Source: Diphasiastrum complanatum (taxonomy: Eukaryota > Streptophyta > Lycopodiopsida > Lycopodiales > Lycopodiaceae). Taken from it: a DNA stretch of 64,000 nt. Positions 26,615 through 41,500 of the stretch are shown piece after piece (the first letter of the stretch is position 1; each line of letters opens with the position of its first letter). The notes beneath the pieces were generated by a model that was given only the letters and a program-made list of their open reading frames with translations, was not told the DNA's origin and ran no database searches. Position numbers and translations under genes: made by a program. Where the stretch lies: positions 13,364,885-13,428,884 of the forward strand of contig CM055102.1 of assembly GCA_029204225.1 (NCBI GenBank), written 5' to 3'.

Positions 26615-29600
26615 GAGCAATCTGGAGCACACATGTAGCGCAATCTGATTGCACACCCGATTCCTAAAGCACACCTAGAAGCGCAATTTGGAGCAGAGCT
26701 GAAGCACACCCGGAGCGCAATCTGGAGCTGTTAGAGATGCTGGAAGAGCATGTAAGATGCTCGATTGAGTGGAACAAGGAGGTTACTGAAAGCACTGGGT
26801 CTGCATCTGTACCTGCAATGCCTGCTGCTTTGAAGACTACAGGGTCTTTTGAACGGCAGGAGCACACTGCACCTGATGGAAGAAGATATTCAGGGGTTTG
26901 AAGGCCAAGCTGGAATTGTCATCTTCGGGAAGATAATACGAAATTGTGGACAGAGGTAGACACGCTGAGACGAGCTCCGTGCACAGCCGATTCTCGCTAC
27001 ACCGGAATCGCCTACCAAAATCAAGGAGCTGGAAACTAAGATCGAACCACAAAAGGAGCAGGCCATGTCTTGGGCATCCGTGCTTAAACAAGGAATTAAG
27101 TCTACCGCATCCATTTCCTCGGTCATCTCAGCTACTCTTATGGAAGAAAGGCTATGTGAAAGCAAAGCTTTCAACATTAACTCAAAATGCTATAGAGGAG
27201 GCAAAACGCTTTCTTGACACCACATTCGACCACCATAGTGAAGGGGTGGATTCGGCCTGGGGCACGGAAAAAGACAATACCACCTTGATTATTGCTGCAG
27301 AAACAGTCTCAACTGTTTTGAAAATGAGTAGAAGCAAGATCATACTTCTCGGATCTAAGTTTTACTTCAGCCGCCAGCCGTAGGGATGCCTTGAGGCAAA
27401 GAGCCAAACTGAAGAGCACCCAAATTTTCATGGACGACAACCTTACATACAAGTGGCAGAAAGATGTCAAGCTTTCCAGGACGCCAAGACATCAGGACGG
27501 AGGGTGATTTACCGAGATGGCCAAATTCGTTACCTTGACAGTACTCCTAGCGGCTCTCGCCAATTAGGAAATTGGGGCCCCCGGGCACAGGTGCATCTCG
27601 GGGCCGCATCCCGGGGCCCCGTTCACACCGGTTACATGTTGGAGTTTGGAATTGTAACGGTATACACTCATCTTCCACTGCTGGAGACCTTATCAATTTC
27701 ATTACAGGGAGAGACATCCTATTCTTTATGGAGGCACATGAGAGCCAGGTTAGAGGACTGCCTACATTTTCAGGATATAGATGGGACTCCGTATATAGGT
27801 CAGAGATGAGAGCCAGGTTCAGGTGGAGTTGCATGCTTCTATCGAGAGACATTACACGTTATATCTTGGTTCGCCTTTCAGGATGTGACATTGGCTTAGA
27901 CAGGGATCTCTTCATTGCACCTTGCTACTTCCCCCTAGATTCCTCTTCCTTTGTGGAGGGCATTGGTTCTCCATATGCTGATTTGTCTGCAGACATTTTA
28001 GGTTTGCCGATCAAGGGTATGTTCTTCTCACTGGCGACTTTAATACTTGAACCATGGTGCGACAGGTTGACTTTCATGATGCTCTTGGTCAGTTACGTAT
28101 CCAGGCCATTGATTGTGATGATATGGGAATTACCAGGATTTCAGCCGATTCATATGGACCTATCACTGGATATGGAGAGTATTTGTTACAACTTGGTGAA
28201 GCCCATGAGTTAGCCATCTATAATGGCCTAGCTTGTTGGCCTGATTCGAGTAGCTACATGTGCCATCCCCACAGTGACAAACACAATGTCGTCGACTACC
28301 TCTTGGGGTCACCATCCCTTATCCCATTGATATCACACTTCCAGATTCTCCCCACCACTCTCTTTGACCACTCTTTCATGTCTTTTCATCTTGTTTCTAT
28401 ACTATCCCGACCACCTCCCTCTCACTCCTTCATTGATCGTGCATCCAAATATACTTTCACATACACACACATATATCCAGAAATGCGAAGAGGCCCTTAT
28501 TTCTTTACTAAGCCACTTTCCCCATGATAGCCTGTTGGAAACACAAGCTGACTTTTTCACATCACTCCATTCGGCTGCTTCATTTTCCTTTCCTTCAAAA
28601 GCTTATCGACGTCCTTCTAGCTCCTTTTGTCCCATTCAACCTCTTGGGTTTGATGATGAGTGTTATGTACTTAAGTTCCTGCCTGAGTGTGAACATGTCA
28701 GACTTGTAAATTTGTAAATATTGGTGTTTTGTAAAAATGTAAATAGCAGGTTTCTGGTAACTTGTTGTCTCGCTTTTTTATGGTATAGGGTACTGGGTCT
28801 TAATTTAGAGGCTGTTGGACTGACCTCCTAAAAAGTAGGAGAGTTGACCGGTCAACGGGACACGTGTCATATGCTCATTGGGACACTTGGTCCAGTGCAC
28901 AAGTGACACGGGTCTGACGGTCCTCCTACTTGCTTGCCAATGTGTTAGGGTACTGCCAAGTGGCAAGTGTCGATTGTGCGTGGGGTTCGCCATGTGTCGA
29001 CGTTAAGAAAGGGTCAGGGTTAAGTGGGTGCTTGAGGATTGTGTATAAGTGAGCCTAGAGAGAGGCATTCCTCATCATAATCTATGCAGCAAGTGGCTGG
29101 GAGGAGACTTAGCAGCAGTGCTCTTATCTGTTTATATGGATAGTTTGCCATGTACTTTGAGGAGAAATCAATAAAGCTGGGAAAAGAAATCAACAACAAA
29201 GATATGGGGTTGTCTTGGTTAAGTTTTTGGATGGCGAGGTAAGGAGATTTGTGCCTCAAAAATAGGGGTAAGTCTTTGTCAGACTATTTGTGTTAATTCA
29301 TGGTGATATCCCATCAATCAGATATTTCTTAAGCTGTAGAATCGAAAAATTAATAAAATGATTTGTATTATATCTACATCAACTGCATCAAAAAACAATT
29401 CAAAACATGTTATGACACAATGAAAAATAAGCAAGCTAATGGAATTGGTACAGCTGAGATTATGTATCTTGTATGATGACAATGTTAATATCCTCTAAAG
29501 TTATAGCCTTGTTAGTTTCATCTTCATCACGATTTTTGCATGCATACACTCTTAATCTGTTGTCTTGGCTCGTTTACAAAGCTCATAGTACTGGTTTTGT

Positions 29601-30998
29601 TGCAATGTCATGCTTAGGATGGATTTACCCCAAAACGTTACTTTTCAATAGATCGTGTGTTTCGGAATGAGGCAGTTGACAGGACACATCTTGCTGAGTT
29701 TCATCAAATTGAAGGTTTGTTTCTGATTGGTCTTCTTTTACCAGCTGGTTTTCTCTTCGTTTTATTTCTGGACTATATGTGATATGAGGATGAATTTTTG
29801 TCAACTATAAATTTTTGCACATTTTAAATAAAAGTTCTGAATACCTGTGCAATTTTCTTATTGATGCTTCATTTTCTAAGAAATTGAGTGGTCATTTGAT
29901 GTAGAATTTTGCAAGTCATTTGAATCAACGGGCTATCTTTGGAACTCCAGATTTGCATATTATGCCTGACTGGCAAAGATGTGGCGCCATGTGTCTCTTA
30001 GCATGAGTTTTTAGAGTCATAACAGATAGTTAGCAGGTTTTGGATGAATGAATGCTTGGGTTTAAAAAGAAGTGCTTCTTGGCTTTTTCTCAGAATCAAT
30101 TACGGTTAAGTTTGACATGAAACTCACAAGACATACGATTGCATTCATTTACCATCCTGACAGCCTTTCTTTCATTTACCTTAGCTGGTACGAAATTCAG
30201 ACTCCAGAGATTGTTTCTATTAAATGAGATGTAAATCAACAATTAGCCTTCATGACAAAGGCAAAGGCAAAGAGCTCGGGGTGGCATTGACAGGTTGCAG
30301 CTATGGACATCTCACTTTTGCAAGGCTGTGTATCATGGTATATAGACCATAGCATTTGGAACGATTGGTAGGGAACGTGCAAAAGTCCCCACTTTATTTA
30401 AGGGACACAAATCTTAGCAAACGATAGGGGCTCTTAGTGAATATTACTACAATTGATTCACTTAAAAGAAAAGCTTAAGACAAACATGGCGTGAGTAGGA
30501 CTACTCACCATGTATCTGTCAGTAAAAGAGTTCAACCCTTAATTTTTCTCTAGTACAACAATGCACGATTGACTGCACACCGGCTACAGGTGACGGCTGT
30601 GATGTAGAATCTCGGCGCTCTGCCGTACCTGTAACAATAATGATGCACGATGCAAATGTTTAAAGTTTAAACTTTAATGGATTATTATGGTCGAAAAACT
30701 CAGACAGGTCACAGGTGACATGAGACACAGTCACAGATGTTAAAAATCACTAATTAATAATTAGTAATGAAATTCTAGATTGAACTTTGAAGTTTTAGGC
30801 TTTGGCTTTAGATCAAACAAGAATTACATGTAGAGAAAGTGAGGTTGGATTGAGAGAGAGTTTACAACAAATATGTTCAATTGTGGTGCAACATCAAGTA
30901 GCAATCAACAGATTAGGTGAGGAAGGAGGGGAGCGTGGAAGATGTGGTGAGTGTCTTTTGAGAAGAAGAAGCTATATTATGTCTTTTCCATGCCAAAG

Positions 30999-31052
<54 letters not shown>

Positions 31053-32626
31053 AAGAAAGAAAAGAAAGCTTCATTAATGTCTTTTCCATGCCAAAAAAGT
31101 ACATGTCGTGTGTGGTAACCATGGGAGCGTATAAAACGTCTCCAATATGTAATAAAGAAAAACATCTAGTACAAACTAAATAGACACGTATGCGGTGTGT
31201 GTGCATACTGATCATATGTATCTGTGTCAAGATGTCAAGACTGTGAAGCCTGTGCTGCTGCTGCTGTACTGATACTATAAAAAGATGTAATGCGAGCCAC
31301 AACATGAGAAAGCGCTGGAGCTTGCTGGCGTCGTCTGTGGGCATGAGCGTGTGTAGTAGTGGCACGCCTCTGTGTATGATGTCTGGTGATCCTGGTAGTA
31401 ACGTGATGGTGGGAAGTACACTGTCTCCGATCTCTATGAGCATGTGAGCGGCTATCATCCTCGTCGTCGTCGTAATCCTCCTCCGGCACTAGATCACGTG
31501 ATCTCCGCCTAGTAAAGAATGAAGTGATCAATGGCTGTGAGGTAGAATGCTGTGGTGTCCTGTATAAATCTCTCCGTAGTATGAACATCTCACGTATCAT
31601 CAGAGCGACACATTGTGGGTCCTCATAGGCCACGAGAGAGTGTAGAGTGGTAGGCATGTCTCGAAACATGCAGTGATACCGCCCTCTGATCTCATAGTAT
31701 ACATGGCATTGGAAGATAAAGTGCTCCTTAGACTCCACCTCACCTAGAGAGCATAACTGGCAAATCCGCTCCTCTCTGGGAATACCATGAAATCTCCCAG
31801 TCTCAATAGCTAGCTGATGAGAAGACACCCTAAGCTGTCCCAGTGTGAATCTGAAGCAATGTGATAGTCCCGAATCCAAGTAGCATGGCATAATCGGGGC
31901 CCCTGATGTATCCAACTCCAAGAAATGGGTCTGGTAAAAAGCTGGCTTAACCCCTAACTGATTATGCCAAGTCTGCTCTAGGTATGTGCGATAGAGGAAT
32001 CGTCTGATATACTGGTGGGTGCCTGAGGGTAGCTCTGTGATGGAGATACCAAATGAATCAAGTAGGAGGTGAGATGCCTGAGAGAACCATGATAACCTGT
32101 AGCCCTGATCATGAAGATGCTGTGAAGAGAGTAGTGCAACCTGTGTGTATCATCTGTCTATCTTTGGTAACGCCTGTATTCCCTGTATATAAGTGATGAG
32201 TTGAAGAGCTGTCTCGATCTGTAAAGGTGGAACTGCAAACTCAGCCAAGAGAATTTCATGTGGAACAAAAGGTTTCGCTCGAATCAGCCAGGCTAGCATG
32301 GTGGTCTGTAATTGTGAAAGACTGGCTTAATATGAGGAGGGGAGACCTGTACACCATGTCTTTGCCGCATATAGAGCCGTGGGGGTGACAATGGTATCAA
32401 AGAGGCGACACTTACTGCGAGCATCCTAGATGGACTTCCGGAAACAAAATTGCTCTAGTTGAACAAGGGAGGCATGCCCCTGCCCCAGTTGAGTGGTGGC
32501 GGCCTGTCTCATGCTAAAAATAGGACTTGAGAAAAGGATCCCCAGGTATGTGTAGGAAGGGACCACCTCTAAAACCTATCCACCCAAAGTAAGCTCCTGT
32601 CGGTGCATGAATGCTCGTGAAGTGTT

Positions 32627-32703
<77 letters not shown>

Positions 32704-35458
32704 TATTATGTCTTTTCCATGCCAAAAGGCATATAAGACTAAAAAGTACATGTCAAGTGTGTGGTAACCATGGGAGCGTATAAAACGTCTCCAATATGTA
32801 ATAAAGAAAAACATCTAGTACAAACTAAAATAAGACACGTATGCGGTGTGTGTGTATACTGATCATACGTATCTATGTCAAGATGTCAAGACTGTGAAGC
32901 CTGTGCTGCTGCTGTTGTTGTGCTAATACTATGAAAAGATGTAATGCGAGCCACAACATGAGAAAGCGCTGGAGCCTGCTGGCGTCGTCTGTGGCCATGA
33001 GCGTGTGTAGCAGTGGCACGTCTCTGTGTATGATGTCTGGTGATCCTGGTAGTAACGTGATGGTGGGAAGTACACTGTCTCCGGTCTCTATGAGCATGTG
33101 AGTGGCTATCAGCCTTGTCATCGTCGTAATCCTCCTCTGGCACTAGATCACGCGATCTCCGCCTAGTAAAGAATGAAGTGATCAATGGCTGTGAGGTAGA
33201 ATGCTGTGGTGTCCCGTATAAATCTCTCCGTAGTATGAACATCTCACGTATCATCAGAGCGACACATCGTGGGTCCTCATAGGCCACGAGAGAGCGTAGA
33301 GTGGTAGGCATGTCTCGAAATAGGCAGTGATACCGCCCACTGATCTCGGGCATTAGAAGATAAAGTGCTCCTCAGACTCCACCTCACCTAGAGAGCATAA
33401 CTAGCAAATCCTTTCCTCTCTGGGAATACCATGAAATCTCCCAGTCTCAATAGCTAGCTGATGAGAAGACACCCTAAGTTGTCCCGGTGTGAATCTGAGG
33501 CAATGTGATAGTCCCGAATCCAAGTAGCGTGGCATAACCGGGGCCCTTGATGTATCCAGCTCCAAGAAATGGGTATGGGAGAAAGCTGGCTTAACCCCTA
33601 ACTAATTATGCCAAGTCTGCTCTAGGTATGTGTGATAGAGGAATTGTTTGATATATTGGTGGGTGTAGGAAATCAAAGTGCCAAGATCCTTCTAACATTC
33701 AATCTCCATATACAAGAAGAAGAAGAACAAGAAGAGAGAGAGGGTTAGGCGCCCTCAAGGAGAGAGAAAGTAGTAGCAATGCTTGAAAGGGAATGAATTA
33801 CAAATGAAGAATGAGTACACATAAATAGGCCTTCCAAGGGCCTAGACTCTTCCAAACCCTAAGTTCTAGAACCTACTAATTATAGGGCACCCCCAAAAGT
33901 CAAGATAGGGCCCCTTAACATAATTAGACTTTACTTGGACCCACGAGTTATTACTAGACCAAAATTGGGTCCAACTTAGCTAAAACTCACATAACATGGT
34001 CTAAATAATAAACCTAACCCATGGTTACACAAGTCTCGACCTTTTGGGTCAAAGTAACCTATGGGAAACTAACATTATCATTTATTATTTCTAACACCCT
34101 CCTTAAATGATAATGTAAAAAACATAATATGACATGAAGTAGAATGGAAAAATTGCAATACGAAGTGCGGCACCATCAAGTCCAAGAGTGAAGAGAAGCA
34201 TGCTCCATCCAAAGTACGTAACCAAAAAACCAGCCACAAGCCGAAATATGGATTTGCAATCCATCAATGGTTTCCACATGATTCCATAAATCTTTTTACC
34301 ACAAGAAACATAAAGAAGAGTATGATACTCTTTTACCATCACATCCTCCCGAATCTTACTATCAATGATCTGCTCACCAACACTAGGTAAGGCAACACCG
34401 TCATCATAAGAAGTAAGCATCAAAACAGGAAAATCAGCATAAGGTGCTGATTTTGGTGAGGCATGTGTGTTTCCTCCAAGGTAAAAAGATGCTTTGCTAT
34501 CCCGCAAAGACTCGGACAGCCAACAAGAGGCTGTAGCAGGTTGTCCAATAGCCACAAAATCACCAACACTTTGTTGTCCAAAGTGTTCTAAATGTGGACC
34601 TTGCTGTCCAAAAACCTTCCGCAGGCCGTTCCCGATGCATAATCGGATGCTCACGATGTAACATAGGCTGAAAATGATCAATAAACCATGGCTGAATCTG
34701 CTGTCCACCATCTTCAAGAAAAAAACCAGCAGCTTGCCACTTTGAACACCCAAAAAATCCAGCAGCACGCGCAAGATATTTTGTTGGAAGTTTCGTCTGA
34801 AGGCGGTAGTACATGTTCTGCAATCCGTTGCTTAAGATATACATTTTTTTGCTTAAGCTGCTCCACCCGCTCTTTGACACCCACGAGATCCATAACCAAC
34901 TTGCTATTCGCCATTTCAAAAAGTGTAGTTGTTTCTTAAGGCTGAGGATTTCGTTTTGGATGAAACTGATATTGTAGGCATAAAGACTCTCAATAGGCTT
35001 GGAAGGAGTGTAATCGACCGTGGCTTGCTGATTTGCAGGCGTTTCTGTGACAGCAAGTATAGCGTCGGTGAAAATGGAGCCTTCAAGTGCAGCCAGCGGT
35101 GATGGGAGTTCCTTCATTGTTGTAGGTGAAATAACATCCCCCTCCATCGTAGATGGTGGGGGAGGAGAAGAAATGGATAGAGGGGGGGGTGTAGGGGCAC
35201 CCCCCTTTTTCTTAGGTGCCATGTGGAAAGGCAGGATGTAGAAAGGGCAGGATCAGCAATTAGCGATGGGCCAGCAGGGCAGCACTGGGTCAGAAGACCA
35301 TCGGGCCAGTCAGCACGCCTGCAGTCAGCGCCAGAGATCAGGGCAAACGGGCCAGCAGGGATCAGTCAGATCACGCCATCATCGGGTCAGCAGGGGTCAG
35401 CGGGGATCAGCGCCAGTCGTGCGCTAGGAATCAGTGCCAGGGCATAGGACAGCACCAG

Positions 35459-35516
<58 letters not shown>

Positions 35517-38500
35517 CTTTCTATAGTTCAATCGACTTTAGGGTTTCTTAAGGGTTTTGGGAGAAAAAATAGAGATATAGTGAGAGAATGTATGACATTG
35601 CGTATTGGGATCTAGGAGTAATGCTATATGATTTTCAGTGTTCATCTTACCTATAGTTGACACGATTTTATCGGTTATTACGCTTATGCATTGTAGATCA
35701 AGCAAGGAGATACCATTGGTGGTAGCCTATTAAGTGGATGTGTTTTTTCCCTAATTATTTCAATAATATTTCTATTGACAGAACTTGTTTTTCACCTGAA
35801 TTTAAGCATTTCAATTATGATAGATATACAAATTGCAAATCACGATTACAATTGGTGGTTACATTGCCTTGAAAATAAACCTATATATTTTTGAGTTTTA
35901 ATTTGGTGTTTAATATTGTCACATGCTTGCTTAACATAACAATATAGTTGCCTTATTTTCATAAAAGTTGAAAGTTGAAGCACGTGTCCTCTATAGCTAG
36001 CATTGTAATTCGTTAAATATGTGATGATGTACATCTTTTACTTCTTGTGCACACAAAAAGGTCAAAATGTATGTGCACAAGGTCAAAATTTTTCACATAG
36101 AAATTTGTGCAAACATGCTTCTTATTGTACTAAAAAGTGCTAGTGAATTTATTTTTGTTGTATGTATATTTAGTTTTAGTGATTCTTTCCATGAACTTGA
36201 GGTTGGACTTGGCAAATCTAGCTAGTCTTTTTGGTGTTTGATTCAAAGAATATAATCTTTCATGGACGATTTATGTGATGTGTTTCCACCAGAATATTAT
36301 TCAAATTTTTATACACTAGTGCTAGTAAAGCTGGCTTGCTTTTTATTAAATATCCACTATTAGCATGGTTTTCTATGATTGTCTTTTAGGCTCAATGTGC
36401 TGTACCATAGTTATGGCTTATGGCTTTTGCTATATGATGTGGGCTTGTTTGTATTTTTCTGGGAATGTGTTTTTGATTGCCAGAAGCTAACATTCAGTTA
36501 ACTTGTATGTATTTTTCCAGGTGTTGTTTGCGATAGAGGGCTTACATTAGGTGACCTAATAGGTGTTCTAAATGAATTCTTCTCTCGATTAGGTACGATT
36601 GCAACTATGCACTTTCATGGTTTTCTCATTGTCAAGTTATGCTGGCTTTTTTCTCAAAAACTTCATATTGCTTCAAGAATTCGTGTGAACTTGAAGTCTT
36701 GAATATATATAGCTATTCATAGATTAGCCTCGGTATTTTGATGATCTGGGTTACTCGATGGCTTTGCATAATATTGCATGCCTTACCCATTTGACACAGG
36801 AAATTTTAGTTGATCACCCTTTGTAACAAATTGATCTGGTTCTACGCAATGAGAAACATGGTTGTATTGTGCTGTAGGGTTTATGTAACTTGTGTTAGAG
36901 TCGTGCATGCCTGGTCAATCCTACAAATACTGAGTGACTAATTTCTAAAGGTTTTACTATTTAAAAATATCTTCTATGTGCTGACCTCGATAGTATCTAT
37001 TAGGGCTCTTCTACCCTTGACGAACTTGGGGAAAAGTGGTATGTTATCGATTTTACACCTTGAAATTTAAGACAAAAATCCTACAAGAGACTAATACTTA
37101 TGTGCTATGTATTATGGGTAAAGAAGCACAAAGGTGCCTTGCATGCTTTTGTGGAGACTCATCCTTGGATAGGGAGCGTGTATAGAGTTACGAATAGAGC
37201 CATAGCTGATCTAGAGCTAAGCTATGAACGCATCACATAAGCAAGACTTAAGCTATGAAAGCAGCACATAAGCAAGACTTAACCCTAGAAAGCAGGAAAG
37301 AGAGAGATTAAGGAGGCTAAAGAGAGAGATCAATATCATCAGCTGAATAACAATATCATCAGCTGAATAACAAATGACACAGTTTCCCTACTTATAGCCA
37401 AGAGGAAGCCCTAAAAGGAAGCTTCCGGTGGCTAGGGCCCAACTGGGAGGGAAAATAGTGCGCCCTCCAAGAAGGCCCCCACTCTCCAGTAATATGTCCA
37501 AATGGCCTAATAATGAATAATAAGGCCAAAGGCCAACCATATAGTCTAAGTGTCACTAATGAATAAAGAAGGGCCCAAGGCCTGCTTATGCATAAAGTAA
37601 AGTAAATGTAAATGGACGCGGCGAATGTAATGAGCCGAGTCCATAAGATGTAGAGGAATCAACAAGTGCAGCAAGAGCACGAGCCTGATCTGGTGTATGA
37701 TAAAAGACATTAATAGGCTCCCATGTGGCCTCCTCAATAGGACGACCATCCCACTACTGGACCAAAAACTGAATCTGCCGGTGACGTCGACTATGGTATA
37801 GACGAACCTGTAATATAGCAACAGGTAAAAATGGAAATAACTCAGGAGCAGTAGGAAACTCAGCATCACAAGGAGCGTCATCCTCAATAGCAGCACGTAA
37901 GAAACTGACATGGAATACATCATTTGCGCGTGTGGAAGCAGGAAGTTGTAAGCGATATGTAACTGGACTAAGAACCTCCAAAATGCGATAAGGCCCATAA
38001 TAACGTGGTGCAAGCTTCTCAGTAGAAGCATGGCCCGGGACAAAATGATGACGTGCAAACCGTAGGCGTAGATAAACCATATCTCCAAGCTGAAACTCAA
38101 CATGGCGGCGGTGACGATCAACTGAGGTCTGATAACGCTGCTGAACATGATGTAAATGAGAACTGGCCCGGGTAATAAGCTCTCGAGCACCTGATAGAAA
38201 AGATGCAAGTGGGACAGGTGTATCCTCAGGAGGGAGAGGAATGCCAGCTAGAGGAGGTGCATAGCCATGAGATAATAAAAATGGTGAGACACCTGTGCTG
38301 GTACTAGCAGAGCTATTATAGCTATACTCTGCTAAACATAAATGCTGATCCCAATCCTTCCCTGAAGGAGTAACAAAATGGCGTAAATAATCCTCAAGGA
38401 TCCTGCTAAGGACCTCAGACTGCCCATCAGAAGTAGAATGATAAGCAGATTCCATAAAAAGCTGTACATCCAATATACGCATAATCTCTGTCTAGAATAT

Positions 38501-41500
38501 AGATGTAAACTTACGATCCCGATCAGAAAGGTAGTACAGGGAAATTCATGCAGGCGGAAAATCTCTGATAAGAACAAACGTGCACACTGCTTTGCTGTGA
38601 TAGTACTGCGAACTGGTATAAAATGTGCTTGTTTCGAGAACCTGTCAACTACCACCATATCGTGACCACGCTGGGTATGGGGAAGGCCAAGGATAAAGTC
38701 CATAGATATATCAGTCCACTGGCGATGAGGAATAGGCCAACTCTGGAGCAAACCAGCAGATTTAGCATGGGAGTACTTATTACGAAGACAAAAAGGGCAG
38801 GTACGAATAAGTACAGTTCTGCGAAGCCTGTCAAAAAGGGAAACAACATCGGAATCCATTCGTACACGAGGGAAGAAGAGCTAAAGAAGTTCTTGAGCTT
38901 GTCCACTCAGATGTATGTGGACCGATGAAAGTTGATTCGCTCTCATGATCGAGGTATCTTCGGAAGTTCATTGATAACTACAGCCGGATGACAACGATCT
39001 ACTTCTTGAAGAAAAAATCTGAAATGTTTGACTCTTTCAAGAAGTTCGTGGGATTCGCAGAAAGACACACCTCAAAGAAAATCAGATCATTAGGTTTGAT
39101 AATGAAGGTGAGTACAAGAGCATAGAATTTTCAAGATTCTGCCACGAACAAGGAATAGAGCATCAATTCACTCCTGCGTACACACTCGAATATAATGGTG
39201 TCGCAGAAAGAAGAAACAGGACACTAGTCAAAGGAGCTAGATGCATGATGGCACAGGCTCGATTGCCGAGTCAATTTTGGGTTGAGGCAATAGTTGCAGC
39301 GGTACACCTGCAGAACAGATCAACAGCGACAGCCTTGGAAAACAAAACACCGTACGAAATGTGGACAGATAGAAAGCCTGATCTGTCATATGTACGTGTA
39401 TTTGGATGTGCAACATACAAGCACATACCAAAGAAACAAAAAAGCAAGCTCGACGAAAAGTCGGAGCAGACAATCATGGTTGGATACTCGAACGAAGAAA
39501 GTCGTGTCGAGTAGAGATGTGAAGTTCGACGAGTCCACATTCCCTAGATAAAGGGGCATGAGATCTTCACACTACTGCCGATTCAAGAGGGAGATCAAGG
39601 GCAAACATCAAATCAACATGTCGAGCCCCATACCCCAAAGCAGCAGGAAGCCAAAGATCAACCCGACGAAGAAGAAACATTCGAGTAGCGACGAATCGAA
39701 CTTAGAAGGTCGACAAGACAAAGAAGACCTCCAGAACGATACATAGACAACCTTCAATGGAGCGAAGAAACAGAGTTCGATTACTGCAGCTTCACTGAAG
39801 AACCAACAACATATCAAGAAGCCATTCAGAGTCCAGAAGGTGAATTCTGGAAACAGGCAATGTCAGAAGAAATCAAATCAATGAGGCAAAACGAGGCATG
39901 GACACTAGAGCCACTGCCCGAAAATAAAAAGATCGTCGACTGCAAATGGGTCTACAAAAGAAAAATTAAATCAGATGGCACTTTCGGACGATACAAAACA
40001 AGGCTTGTCGCGAAAGGCGACACACAAAGGTACGGCGTCGATTACTTCGATACGTATTCACCAATGGTGAAAATGACAAGCATTCGACTGCTCCTTGCAT
40101 ACGCAACTCAATACAATCTGGAAATTCACTAGATTGACATAAAGACAGCCTTTCTCCACGGAGATCTAGAAGAAGAAATCTTCATGAAGCAGCCTGAAGG
40201 ATTCGAAGACTTGTCGTTTGCAACGATGCATTTATGGTCTGAAGCAGGCATCACGATCTTGGTATAAGAAGATCGATAGTCGTCTGAAGTCTCTAGATTA
40301 CATTCCTACACAACCAGACTATAATGTTTATATAAAGAAAGTAGGAAGAAACTTTGTGATTATGACTATATTTGTAGATGACTCTCTAATGATAGGAAAT
40401 TCCTTGATGCTAGTCAAGGAAACGAAGAGTCAAATTTCTAAAAGTTATGAAATCACAGATCTAGGAGAAGCAACAAAATGCCTTGGGCTGGAAATCAGAA
40501 GAAATCGAATCAGAAGAGAAATGCATCTGAGTCAGTCAGAATACGCCAAGAAAGTACTGAAGCAGTACCAAATGATGGACTGCAAAGAAAAACCCACACC
40601 AATGATAACTGGAGCCAGACTAATGAAGCAGGATTGCCCGAACATAGATGAGAAGAGACAGAAAATGGAAGGTATACCCTACCAAAACCTGATCAGTAGT
40701 CTGATGTACCTCACAATCTGTAGCAAACTCGATTTGGCCTTCTCTGTCTATGCTTTAAGCCAATTCTCTTCGAATTCTGGCATGGCACATTGGCAACTGG
40801 CGAAATGAATTCTGCAATATCGGAAATGCATGTCTTGAAATGCTGTATGCTTTGCTAGTTTTCTCACTATCCTTGCAAGAACTTGATTGTCAAATGCAAG
40901 TGCTAAATTGTAGTGATATATCTATTCAAATTTAAAGTCTTTAGTTGATGTAGCAGAAATAAACAAAAATCTTAGTCCCTGCTTCTCAGACTGTTGATTA
41001 ATTGAAATTAGATGACCTAAAGGAGCAGTCTCATTTCATTTTCGCAAGGGTTGTACCATTAGTGATGCTATTTTCTACTGCAACAGGCATAAGAAAGCTG
41101 CGTTTCAAGCCTGCATATAATCCTTACACGGAACCTAGTATGGAAATTTTCAGGTGCTTTTCTTACATATTGGTCTTTTGCAGTAAGGATATTCCTATGG
41201 AGTTTCACAGAACTTAGTTCCACCATTTTGACTGAAACTGTCTGGATTTGTGCAGCTATCATGATACGTTGAAGAAGTGGGTGGAAGTTGGTAATTCCGG
41301 CATGTTTCGTCCTGAAATGCTTCTTCCAATGGGTCTTCCAGAGGACGTTTCTGTGATTGCATGGGGTTTGTCTCTTGAAAGGTGTCCATCTCACTGTTTG
41401 AAAACTTTGTGCTTTAAAATACGTCTCCATTGTGTGCTTTGTAGAATATTGAGGAATATGAAGTATCTTTTGGTATTTGATCATTGTTTTATGCAGCTCT

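Noticed and set aside
27573-27622. GC-rich palindrome GGGGCCCCCGGG...CCCGGGGCCCC as a regulatory hairpin
   Set aside because: It lies at the ORF1/ORF2 boundary of a dead LINE. It may matter to the LINE, but there is no sign of a host function.
37331-37370. CRISPR-like or regulatory array
   Set aside because: Only two 20-bp copies, placed in a gypsy LTR after a TATA-like box; this is an ordinary LTR tandem repeat.
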